DNA of 64,000 nucleotides from assembly GCF_041053105.1 (NCBI RefSeq), contig NZ_CP163444.1, positions 3,100,001 to 3,164,000 on the forward strand, written 5' to 3'. Shown here in pieces: positions 1-6,549 of this stretch. Position 1 is the stretch's first letter; each line of letters begins with the position of its first letter. Source of the DNA: Streptomyces sp. R44. GTDB lineage: Bacteria > Actinomycetota > Actinomycetes > Streptomycetales > Streptomycetaceae. Below the pieces are notes generated by a model. That model was given only the letters and a program-made list of their open reading frames with translations, was not told the DNA's origin and did no database searches. A program made the translations under genes and the position numbers.

Positions 1-195
1 CGCGAGGATGATCCCGTAGATCGCGCCGAACATGCCCAGCACGACGCCGACCATCTCGTTGTGTTCGCCCTCGGCCAGGCGGGGGAACCGACGGCGGGCG
101 AGCGCGCTGCCCGCGACGGCGATCAGCACGATCGAACCGACCATGAGCAGGGTCAGTACGAACGTACTCAGGTGGTTGAGCATCCACAGCGCCAC
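1..195 (-). CDS. DUF4239 (bestrophin-like) membrane protein, N-terminal part only
   Basis: The 65 visible residues begin VALWMLNHLSTFVLTLLM and contain one clear hydrophobic helix, a basic ALARRRFPRL turn and then HNEMVGVVLGMFGAIYGIIL, the conserved N-terminal pattern of DUF4239 membrane proteins. The rest lies beyond the left edge. The GTG start is chosen because GGGAGG sits about 6 bases before it; an ATG four codons further in is the alternative. No biochemical function is established for the family that I can infer from this fragment. Confidence 0.7.
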   Translation of the reverse strand, partial: MALWMLNHLSTFVLTLLMVGSIVLIAVAGSALARRRFPRLAEGEHNEMVGVVLGMFGAIYGIILA

Positions 196-577
196 GAGGG
201 GCCTCCCGGGACGTGAGTCGCCGAACGCCGACGGTCGAGGTCAGACGGCAGCCGCCCGCCCGCTCGGCCGCCTGCCCACAGGCTAGGCAGGCCCGCGGCC
301 GGGCCACGACCTCGTAGACCCGCCTGGCCCAGTGCGCGTCCGCCGGATCACCCGGAGCGGCCGGCTCGTCGCCCTTCAGTCGCCCGCCATAGCGTTCACT
401 TTCATTCATTGCAACGAGAGAGCCCATGAGCGTTGCATTAGCCTTACTCCCATTGCAATGAAATCTCCGCCTTGACCTGCAATTATCGCCAATTCGCGCA
501 ACACGTGCGTTGCCAGACTCGTGAATGCAACGTAGCTTTTCCTTCATCGGAAACAACGACTCCAAGGAGAACGCACC
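196..577 (+). promoter_or_regulatory. Gene-free leader with clustered TTGCAA/TGCAACG inverted repeats
   Basis: Between the divergent DUF4239 and DUF4097 genes there is no credible ORF. From 409 to 532 the DNA is clearly AT-richer and carries repeated half sites: TTGCAACG (409-416) facing CGTTGCA (431-437), the perfect palindrome CATTGCAATG (451-460), GCAAC (498-502) facing GTTGC (509-513), and TGCAACG (526-532). This looks like a multi-site operator for an unidentified regulator acting on the DUF4097 gene. A TTGACC at 472-477 could be a -35 element, but no good -10 follows. Positions 196-400 show nothing recognisable. Confidence 0.55.
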
Positions 578-1249
578 ATGCAGACCTTCGCCACCACCGC
601 CCCCGTCTCCGCCGTCCTCGACATCCCCTCCGGCCGCATCCGCTTCATCGCCGCCGACCGGACCGACACCACGGTCGAGGTCCTGCCCGCCGACGCCTCC
701 AAGAGCCGGGACGTGAAGGCGGCCGAGCAGACCGGGGTCTCCTTCTCGGACGGTGTCCTGCGGATCTCCGTCCCCCCGGCGAAGAACCAGTACTTCGGTC
801 CGTCCGGGGCCGTCGAGGTCACCGTCCAGCTGCCCGCCGGCTCCCGGGTCGACGCGAAGGCGGCCGCCGCCGAGCTGCGCGGGGTCGGGCGGCTCGGCGA
901 CGTCACCTTCGAGGGCGCCCAGGCCACCGTCAAGCTCGACGAGACCGCGAGCGCCCGCCTCACCCTCCAGGCCGGCGACATCGCGGTCGGGCGCCTCGGC
1001 GGCGACGCCGAGATCAGGACCCGGAAGGGCGACCTGCGGATCGACGAGGCCATGCGCGGCACGGTCGTGCTGCGGACCGAGGCCGGCGAGATCAGCGTCG
1101 GCGCCGCCCGTGGCGTCTCCGCCTCCCTCGACGCCGGCACCGCCTACGGCCGGATCCGCAACTCCCTCCGGAACGCCGACGGCGCCGGCGCCGGGCTCAG
1201 CATCCGCGCCACCACCTCCTACGGCGACATCACCGCGCGCAGCCTCTGA
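578..1249 (+). CDS. DUF4097 family beta-strand-repeat protein
   Basis: The 223-residue protein MQTFATTAPVSAVLDIPSGR... has the DUF4097 (putative adhesin) pattern: short repeated beta strands rich in G, D and T (GDVTFEGAQATVKL, GDIAVGRLGGDAEIRTRKGDLRI, GEISVGAARGVSAS, YGDITARSL) predicted to stack as a beta-solenoid. There is no signal peptide or membrane helix, so a cytoplasmic location is likely. AAGGAG lies 10 bases before the ATG. It stands alone, behind the repeat cluster at 409-532. In related actinobacteria such genes often follow a small DNA-binding protein gene, absent here. Family assignment is good; function unknown. Confidence 0.8.
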   Translation: MQTFATTAPVSAVLDIPSGRIRFIAADRTDTTVEVLPADASKSRDVKAAEQTGVSFSDGVLRISVPPAKNQYFGPSGAVEVTVQLPAGSRVDAKAAAAELRGVGRLGDVTFEGAQATVKLDETASARLTLQAGDIAVGRLGGDAEIRTRKGDLRIDEAMRGTVVLRTEAGEISVGAARGVSASLDAGTAYGRIRNSLRNADGAGAGLSIRATTSYGDITARSL

Positions 1250-1306
1250 GCCCGACGCGATGTTCGTGCGAGCATCCGGCCGACAGTGGGTAGGGAGGGC
1301 CGTGTG

Positions 1307-2161
1307 ATGTTCTTCGGAGAGCCGTCCCCGACCGTCGTCCGCGCCTGTGTGCGGGACGGCCGGGGCGGCAGCCCCACACTCGTCCTGGACGACGGGCCGT
1401 TCGGCGAGGCCGAGCGGCGGCGCCTGCCCGGGGAGGCCGGCGCCTCCCACGCCGTCTTCGTCTCGCCCGGACCCGAGCAGGACGGGCTTCCTCTCTTCTC
1501 CCTCCGGTTCTTCACCTCCGCCGGGGAGTTGCCCTCCTGCGGGCACGGGACGATCGCCGCCCTCGGGCACCTCGCCGCACGCGCGGACACCGACTCCACC
1601 CGGGTGTCCCTCCGGGTCGCGGGCCGCACCTTCCCCGCCTGGGCCGTACGGAGAGAGAGCCACGTCGAAGCCGGCTTCGCCTACGGGTCCGTGGAGCTGC
1701 GCGAGCCGGCCCCGGGCGAGTCCGAACTCGTCCTGCCGGCGCTCGGCATCCGCCCCGACGCCCTCGGGCCGGGGGTCCGGGTCGCCTCCGTCGGGCGCCC
1801 CCGGCTGCTGGTCCCGGTCACCTCACGGTCCGAACTCGCCGCCCTCGCCCCGGACATGGAGCGGCTTCGCGAGGCCTGCGACCGCCTCGGGCTCCTTGGC
1901 TGTTACGTGCACTCCGCACCGTCGCCCTCGGGGCGGGCCGCCGCCCGGATGTTCGCCCCGTCGATCGGCGTCCCCGAGGACATCGCCAACGCCAACAGCA
2001 CCGCCTGCCTCGCCGCCCACCTGGCCGGTCACGGCTTCCCCCGCATCGCCGTGGACATGGGGGACTCCCTCGGCAGCCCCGCCACCATCCGGGCCGGGGT
2101 GTCCGACTCGGGGGTGCTGCAGTTGGGCGGGGACGTCGTCGTCACGCGTCCCTTTCCGTAG
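1307..2161 (+). CDS. PhzF family isomerase/epimerase-like protein
   Basis: 284 residues with the diaminopimelate-epimerase-like two-lobed PhzF fold. The first lobe contains the family hallmark LPSCGHGTIAALGHLA (about residues 77-92) and an early catalytic-type glutamate region; the second lobe has EDIANANSTACLAAHLAGHG, the other family signature. PhzF relatives isomerise small acids, as in phenazine biosynthesis, but no phenazine genes are nearby, so the substrate is unknown. ATG 1307 is preferred over the GTG just before it because GGAGGG ends 7 bases upstream. The 3' end overlaps the convergent HxlR gene by 20 bases. Confidence 0.85.
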   Translation: MFFGEPSPTVVRACVRDGRGGSPTLVLDDGPFGEAERRRLPGEAGASHAVFVSPGPEQDGLPLFSLRFFTSAGELPSCGHGTIAALGHLAARADTDSTRVSLRVAGRTFPAWAVRRESHVEAGFAYGSVELREPAPGESELVLPALGIRPDALGPGVRVASVGRPRLLVPVTSRSELAALAPDMERLREACDRLGLLGCYVHSAPSPSGRAAARMFAPSIGVPEDIANANSTACLAAHLAGHGFPRIAVDMGDSLGSPATIRAGVSDSGVLQLGGDVVVTRPFP

Positions 2162-2564
2162 GGCCTGCCGTCTCCTCCGCCCATCGTTCGCTCCAGGCCT
2201 CCAGGGGCGCCAGCGCCGTGACGAGTTCCGCCCCCAGGGGGGTGAGCCGGTACTCGTCGTCCCGGCGGGCGAGCAGACGAGCCTCCGTCAGTTCGTCCAG
2301 GCGGGTGCTGAGCACGCTGGACGACATCCGCTCGCAGCGGCGCTGGAGTTCGCGGAAGCCGGCCGGCGCCTGGCTCAGCTCCCACAGGACGCGCAGGGCC
2401 CAGCGGCGTCCCAGCAGGTCGAGCGCGGCCATGACCGGACGGCCGGAGGCCGATCCCCGCACCGGCCCACCGGGACGTGGTGCCGATCCCCGCACCGGCC
2501 CACCGGGACGTGGTGCCGATCCCTGTACTGGTCGACCAGGGCGTGGCGCCGATCCCGTCGCCAT
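2142..2564 (-). CDS. HxlR-type winged-helix regulator with repetitive N-terminal tail
   Basis: The conserved part (residues about 45-140) reads MAALDLLGRRWALRVLWELS, then FRELQRRC, SSSVLSTRLDELTEARLLARR and YRLTPLGAELV, the HxlR/MarR winged-helix pattern; these act as dimeric repressors. The first 44 residues are unusual: they are a run of 11-residue GSAPRPGGPVR units made by 33-bp tandem DNA repeats. ATG 2564 has a strong AAGGAGG site; the internal ATG at 2432 would give a conventional 96-residue HxlR core. The gene is divergent from the AhpD-like gene, with a perfect double palindrome between them, so that gene is its probable target. Confidence 0.82.
   Translation of the reverse strand: MATGSAPRPGRPVQGSAPRPGGPVRGSAPRPGGPVRGSASGRPVMAALDLLGRRWALRVLWELSQAPAGFRELQRRCERMSSSVLSTRLDELTEARLLARRDDEYRLTPLGAELVTALAPLEAWSERWAEETAGPTERDA
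2450..2548. repeat. Three 33-bp tandem repeats in the HxlR 5' coding region
   Basis: Two identical 33-bp units (2450-2482 and 2483-2515), beginning CCGATCCCCGCACCGG on the plus strand, are followed by a third diverged copy (2516-2548) and a partial fourth. The period of 11 codons preserves the reading frame, so copy number can change without destroying the regulator. Confidence 0.9.
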
Positions 2565-2582
2565 GGCTCTCCCCCTCCTTGC

Positions 2583-2627
2583 GCTTCGTTTTCAGAAGCA
2601 GCATAGTGGCGCTTCTGAAAACGAAGC
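2583..2627. promoter_or_regulatory. Perfect double-palindrome operator between HxlR and AhpD-like genes
   Basis: GCTTCGTTTTCAGAAGC (2583-2599) and its exact reverse complement (2611-2627) are separated by 11 bases. Each 17-bp arm is also a palindrome (GCTTC-N7-GAAGC), so the site could hold two regulator dimers. It lies in the 77-bp divergent gap, immediately before the AGGAGG (2628-2633) of the plus-strand gene, a position suited to repression. Confidence 0.8.
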
Positions 2628-2641
2628 AGGAGGTGCTTCAC

Positions 2642-3196
2642 ATGCCGCGCATCGAACCGCTCGTCCCCCCTTACTCCCCCGCCGTCGACCAGGACCTGCG
2701 CCGCTGGATGCCGCCCGGCGTCCCCCACGAACCGCTCCTGCTCTTCCGGGTCCTGCACCGCAGCCCCGAGCTCGCGTCCCGCATGTTCGCCCTGGGTGCC
2801 GGGCTCCTCGGCCACGGGCTGCTGCCGGCCGCCGACCGTGAGCTCGTCATCGCCCGCGTCACCGCCCGCAGCGGCTGCGCGTACGAGTGGGGCGTCCACG
2901 CCGCGACCCTCGCCCCGCGGGCCGGGCTCGGCCCCGAGCTGCTCCGGGCCACCGCCACCACGGACCCGACCCCCGTGGTGTCCGAGCGCCAGGCCGCGCT
3001 CCTCGCCGCCGTCGACGAGCTGCACGACACCGCCCGCCTCTCCGAGTCCGCCTGGACCGCCCTGCGCGGCCACTACGAGGACGAGCAGCTCCTCGAACTC
3101 CTCGTCCTGGCCGGCTGGTACCGGACCATCAGCTACCTCGCCAACGGGCTGCTCCTGGAGGAGGAGACCTGGGCGGCACCCTTCCCCGGGAGCTGA
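2642..3196 (+). CDS. Carboxymuconolactone decarboxylase (AhpD-like) family protein
   Basis: 184 residues. The core PAADRELVIARVTARSGCAYEWGVHAATLA has the CMD/AhpD layout of a Glu, then Cys followed by a His five residues later, and the C-terminus has the usual ELLVLAGWYRTISYLANGL helix. Unlike classical AhpD it has a single Cys (no CxxC), so it may not be a thiol peroxidase reductase; many such relatives are of unknown substrate. AGGAGG 8 bases before ATG 2642 fixes the start. It is probably controlled by the divergent HxlR regulator. Its 3' end overlaps the convergent LysR gene by 64 bases. Confidence 0.83.
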   Translation: MPRIEPLVPPYSPAVDQDLRRWMPPGVPHEPLLLFRVLHRSPELASRMFALGAGLLGHGLLPAADRELVIARVTARSGCAYEWGVHAATLAPRAGLGPELLRATATTDPTPVVSERQAALLAAVDELHDTARLSESAWTALRGHYEDEQLLELLVLAGWYRTISYLANGLLLEEETWAAPFPGS

Positions 3197-4086
3197 TCCG
3201 GCGCGACCGCGTGCAGGGACCCCAGCAGGTGCCGCAGCGCCGGGCCCGGCGGGCCCGGTCGTACGGCCAGCGAGGTGGCGACCGTGAGGCCGGCGAGCGG
3301 GCGCACCGCGACCCGGGGGACCGTCGGCAGTCCGCGCACCTCGTAGAAGAGGGTCCACGAAGGCTCCAGGGCCGTGCCGATCTCGGTCAGCGTGGCCTGG
3401 AGGTCGCTGAACTCCGGGCCCTGGACCGGCTGGAGCCCGGCCGCCCGGAACGCCCCGGTGACCAGGGCGTGGAAGGGCGGATTCGCCTCCCGGGGCGCGA
3501 GCCGCAGCGGGAGCCGGGCCAGTTGCTCCAGGTGCGGCTCCGGTGCGGCGGAGAGGGGGTGCTGCTCGGGCAGGGCGGCGTACAGCGGGTCGCTCCACAG
3601 CGGGAGCAGTTCGAGTCCGGGAGCGGCCCCCGGCTCGTCCGGCAGCGCTCGTACGAGAGCCGCGTCCAGCTCTCCGGTGCGTACGGCCTCCAGTCGGCGG
3701 GCGACCGGGAGCCGGTGCAGGCGCACCTGCAACCGGGGTGCTGCGGAGGCGAGTGCGGCGAGGACGCGGTTGATGCGGTCTCCCGGGCCGTGGATGCCGC
3801 CCAGGCGGAGCACTCCGTCGGCGCCGGCCGCGATGTCGGCGGCCACGCGCGCGGTGTGGTCGGCGGCCGCGAGGACGGCGCGTGCCTCGGGGAGCAGCCG
3901 CTCGCCGGCGCCGGAGAGCCGCACGTGCCGGGTGGTGCGCTCGAAGAGCTCGACGCCCCAGGCGCGTTCGAGCCGGCGGATCTGCTGGCTGACCGCCGAC
4001 TGCACGATGCCGAGCCGCTCGGCGGCCCGGCCGAAACCGCCCTCCTCGGCCACGGCCACGAAGTAGCGCAGCTGCCGCAGCTCCAT
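3133..4086 (-). CDS. LysR family transcriptional regulator
   Basis: 317 residues. The N-terminal HTH is textbook: MELRQLRYFVAVAEEGGFGRAAERLGIVQSAVSQQIRRLER, followed by FERTTRHVRLSGAGERLLPEA and a substrate-binding-domain-like C-terminal two thirds (LRLGGIHGPGDRINRVL...). It is divergent from the cupin gene at 4210, and a T-N11-A type inverted repeat lies between them, so the cupin is the likely target. A GTG one codon before the chosen ATG is an equally possible start. The last ~20 codons overlap the convergent AhpD-like gene. Confidence 0.9.
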   Translation of the reverse strand: MELRQLRYFVAVAEEGGFGRAAERLGIVQSAVSQQIRRLERAWGVELFERTTRHVRLSGAGERLLPEARAVLAAADHTARVAADIAAGADGVLRLGGIHGPGDRINRVLAALASAAPRLQVRLHRLPVARRLEAVRTGELDAALVRALPDEPGAAPGLELLPLWSDPLYAALPEQHPLSAAPEPHLEQLARLPLRLAPREANPPFHALVTGAFRAAGLQPVQGPEFSDLQATLTEIGTALEPSWTLFYEVRGLPTVPRVAVRPLAGLTVATSLAVRPGPPGPALRHLLGSLHAVAPDQLPGKGAAQVSSSRSSPLAR

Positions 4087-4111
4087 CACGGCCCCCCTTG
4101 GTCTGTCATTC

Positions 4112-4126
4112 ATCACGAACGGTGAT
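4112..4126. promoter_or_regulatory. LysR-type box ATCAC-N5-GTGAT
   Basis: ATCACGAACGGTGAT in the divergent LysR/cupin gap is a dyad with the T-N11-A spacing (T4113, A4125) typical of LysR-family binding sites. It lies 26 bases upstream of the LysR start. Confidence 0.55.
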
Positions 4127-4209
4127 CTCTGTCGTCCCCAACCGCCTGTGGTACGGCCTCGCTTCCCCGGATCGAATGGATGCCGACTCCCGAGAAGGAA
4201 GGACCGACG

Positions 4210-4671
4210 ATGTCCGAGATCCAGAAGGCGCTGGTCGTGCACGCCGAGGAGGCCGAGCGGATCGGCCTCCCCCACGGCGGCGGGTTCCGCCTGCTCGCCG
4301 ACGGCCGCGACACCGGAGGCGCGCTCGGGGCCAACCGGCTCTCGCTCGGTGAGGGCGCGGCCGGAGCCCGCCCGCATTTCCACGCGCTGTCGACCGAGCT
4401 GTTCCATGTACTGGACGGGGTCGTGCGGTTCACCCTGGACGGCGTGACCTCGATCGTGGCCGCCGGAGGCCTGGTCTCCGTGCCGCCCGGGACGCCGCAT
4501 TCCTTCGGCGCGGCCCCCGGCTCGGCGGCGGAGCTGCTCGTGGTCCTGACCCCGGGCGTCGACCGCTTCGGCTACTTCCGGGCGCTCGGGCGCATCCAGC
4601 ACGGCCTGGGGACCTTCGACGACCTTCTGCCCGCGTCCGAACAGGACCGCTACGACGTGCACTTCGTGTGA
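4210..4671 (+). CDS. Cupin domain protein
   Basis: 153 residues with a single conserved cupin barrel: PHFHALSTELFHVLDGVVRFTLDG supplies the metal-site histidines and Glu of motif 1, and VPPGTPHSFG is motif 2. Such small cupins are metal-dependent dioxygenase- or isomerase-like proteins, or sensors; the substrate cannot be read from sequence. ATG 4210 is chosen for the GAAGGAAGGA stretch before it. Divergent LysR regulator upstream; 22-bp overlap with the convergent siderophore synthetase downstream. Confidence 0.82.
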   Translation: MSEIQKALVVHAEEAERIGLPHGGGFRLLADGRDTGGALGANRLSLGEGAAGARPHFHALSTELFHVLDGVVRFTLDGVTSIVAAGGLVSVPPGTPHSFGAAPGSAAELLVVLTPGVDRFGYFRALGRIQHGLGTFDDLLPASEQDRYDVHFV

Positions 4672-6476
4672 GGCGTACGGGTCAGGGGGTTCGGGAGCGG
4701 GATCCACGCGTCGCGGTCCACGCCCCGCAGGCGCATCAGGGTGAGGGCCTTGACCCGGAGTTCCGGGGCGAAGAGGGCCGCTCGGTCGGCCCGGTTCTCG
4801 GAAGTGGCGGGAAGGGCGTCGTACGCGCGCTCGGCGGCGGCCGCGACGAGCGACCAGAGGTGGGTCCCGGCGGCCCGGTCGCGGTCGGCGAGGGCGGAGA
4901 CGAGGGTGCCGAAGGTCGTGCCGAAGAGGTGGCCGAAAAGCATCGTGCGGAGGACGTCCGGGTCGTCGTCGATCACCTTCCCGCCCACGGGTGTGGCGTC
5001 GAAACCGTGCCGGGCGAGGCGGCTCGGGCTCAGCCGGACGTCGGCGAGGTCCCGGTAGACGAGCCGGCGGGGACGGGCGTGCGCGTCGAGCACGACCAGG
5101 AGGTTCTGGCCGTGGGCGGCGGGCGCGACGCCCCGGCTCAGGAGGCGGACGAGCGGCGGGACGGCGAGGTCGGCGAAGGCGGCCAGCCAGTCGGCGCCGG
5201 ATGCGCCCGCGGACTCCAGGAGGGTGTGGATCAGGGGCGGTCCGTCGCCGGCGGGGCGGGCGGCGAGCGCCGCCACCGGCAGGACCGTCTCCCCCTTGCG
5301 CGGGCGCGCGGCGGCGGACGGTGACTCGCGGAGCAGGACGGCGAGGTCGGCGCTGGGCTCCCCGCGGACGAGCGCGGAGGCGCCGGCGAGGTTGCGGGTG
5401 ATGCGGAGGGTGTCGGCCAGGTCGGCCACGACGCTCGACAGCAGGGCCGAGAGGGGCGCGCTGTTCTCCACGCCGCTCGCCGAGATGTCGCGGATCGCGC
5501 TGGTCATCCGGGTGCTCAGCGCCGTCTTCAGGTGCGGGCCGCCATCGAGCGGGGCGAGGGTCCGTACGCTCATCAGCGGCCGGGCGGGGATCGCTCCGGT
5601 GACGTACGGCTCGTGTCCGAGGCTGGGCAGGACGTGCGCGGTCTGCCAGGGGTGCACGGGCAGCAACAGCCGGTCGCCGTCCCGCAGCCGGTCGGGCCAC
5701 TCCCCCGCGACGCGGCACCGGTCGGCGGGCACGGCCACGAGGTCGAGGCGGACGACGGGGCGGTGCTCGGGCGCGTACGCCAGCTGCTCGGCGACGGAGA
5801 GCCCGGGACGGCTGCGGCAGCAGGGGTGGTACGGGTGCCCGTCGACGACGCTCTGCTCGGCGGAGGCCAGAGGGTCGACGAGGAGTGGCCCGGGGGCCGA
5901 CGGCGCCGCCCGTGCCGCCCCCGCCCGGGACGACGCCAGAGAGAGTGGCCCGGGGGCCGATCCCGCCGCCCGTGCCGCCCCCGCCCGGGACAGCGCCAGG
6001 GAGGCCACGCTGTGGGCGAGTTCGGCGACGAGGGGCTCGGCGCCCGGCAGGCGAAGAGCGGCGAGGAGGGCGGCCGGGTGCTCGTGGGCGCGGCCGTCGA
6101 GCCGTACGGTCAGGTCCTCGCCGGGGACCACCAGGTCGTACGGGAGCCGGGGCGGCCCGCTCAGGACCCGGCCGTCGGCGAGCTCCACGCGCCCGGTGTC
6201 CGCGTCGCGCGCCGCGACGCCGGGCAGCGGCTCGTGGAGCAGCGCGCGCCAGAGCCGCCCGAGGACCGCCGCCCGGGCCGGAACCAGCTCCTGCCGCCAG
6301 GCGGCGAGAAGCCCGGGGGCGAGGAGCCGGGGAGCGAGGTCCGCGAGCTCGTCGGCGAAGGCGGCAAAGGCGGCGAAGGCGGCCTCGGCGGCGCCCGGCG
6401 GGTCCGCGCCCGCCGCCGCCTCGGGGGCGCGCGGTTCGTCGCGGGCGCTCGTATCGTGATCCGGAGCGGAGTGCAT
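4650..6476 (-). CDS. IucA/IucC family NIS siderophore synthetase (first of pair)
   Basis: 608 residues. NIS synthetases use ATP to join a carboxylic acid, often citrate, to an amine or hydroxylamine. Visible family motifs are DGHPYHPCCRSRPGLS (ATP-site region), LPVHPWQ, KTALSTRMTSAIRDISASG, and the C-terminal HGQNLLVVLDAHARPRRLVYRDLADVRLSPSRL. The N-terminus is Ala-rich and lacks other Met codons. A 60-bp tandem repeat inserts two SRAGAARAA-SAPGPL units just before the ATP motif. The gene is divergent from a second synthetase. No hydroxylase, decarboxylase or exporter is adjacent, so the siderophore is not predictable. The start is weakly supported by an RBS. Confidence 0.88.
   Translation of the reverse strand: MHSAPDHDTSARDEPRAPEAAAGADPPGAAEAAFAAFAAFADELADLAPRLLAPGLLAAWRQELVPARAAVLGRLWRALLHEPLPGVAARDADTGRVELADGRVLSGPPRLPYDLVVPGEDLTVRLDGRAHEHPAALLAALRLPGAEPLVAELAHSVASLALSRAGAARAAGSAPGPLSLASSRAGAARAAPSAPGPLLVDPLASAEQSVVDGHPYHPCCRSRPGLSVAEQLAYAPEHRPVVRLDLVAVPADRCRVAGEWPDRLRDGDRLLLPVHPWQTAHVLPSLGHEPYVTGAIPARPLMSVRTLAPLDGGPHLKTALSTRMTSAIRDISASGVENSAPLSALLSSVVADLADTLRITRNLAGASALVRGEPSADLAVLLRESPSAAARPRKGETVLPVAALAARPAGDGPPLIHTLLESAGASGADWLAAFADLAVPPLVRLLSRGVAPAAHGQNLLVVLDAHARPRRLVYRDLADVRLSPSRLARHGFDATPVGGKVIDDDPDVLRTMLFGHLFGTTFGTLVSALADRDRAAGTHLWSLVAAAAERAYDALPATSENRADRAALFAPELRVKALTLMRLRGVDRDAWIPLPNPLTRTPHTKCTS
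5881..6000. repeat. 60-bp in-frame tandem repeat inside the NIS synthetase
   Basis: Positions 5881-5940 and 5941-6000 are near-identical 60-mers (common core GTGGCCCGGGGGCCGA and GTGCCGCCCCCGCCCGGGAC). On the minus strand they encode two 20-residue units, SRAGAARAAGSAPGPLSLAS and SRAGAARAAPSAPGPLLVDP, placed just upstream of the conserved HPYHP motif. Confidence 0.9.
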
Positions 6477-6490
6477 GAAGGCTCACTACC
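6472..6490. promoter_or_regulatory. Possible degenerate iron box (DmdR/IdeR type)
   Basis: AGGCTCAC at 6479-6486 equals the centre of the streptomycete iron box (consensus from established work, about TTAGGTTAGGCTCACCTAA), but the flanks match poorly. It lies between the divergent siderophore synthetases, where iron control is expected. Weak evidence. Confidence 0.3.
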
Positions 6491-6549
6491 CTGCGCAGGA
6501 TGTCCCTACCGGTGGACGACCTGCCGGGGCACGGGTGGAAGGCGCTGTC

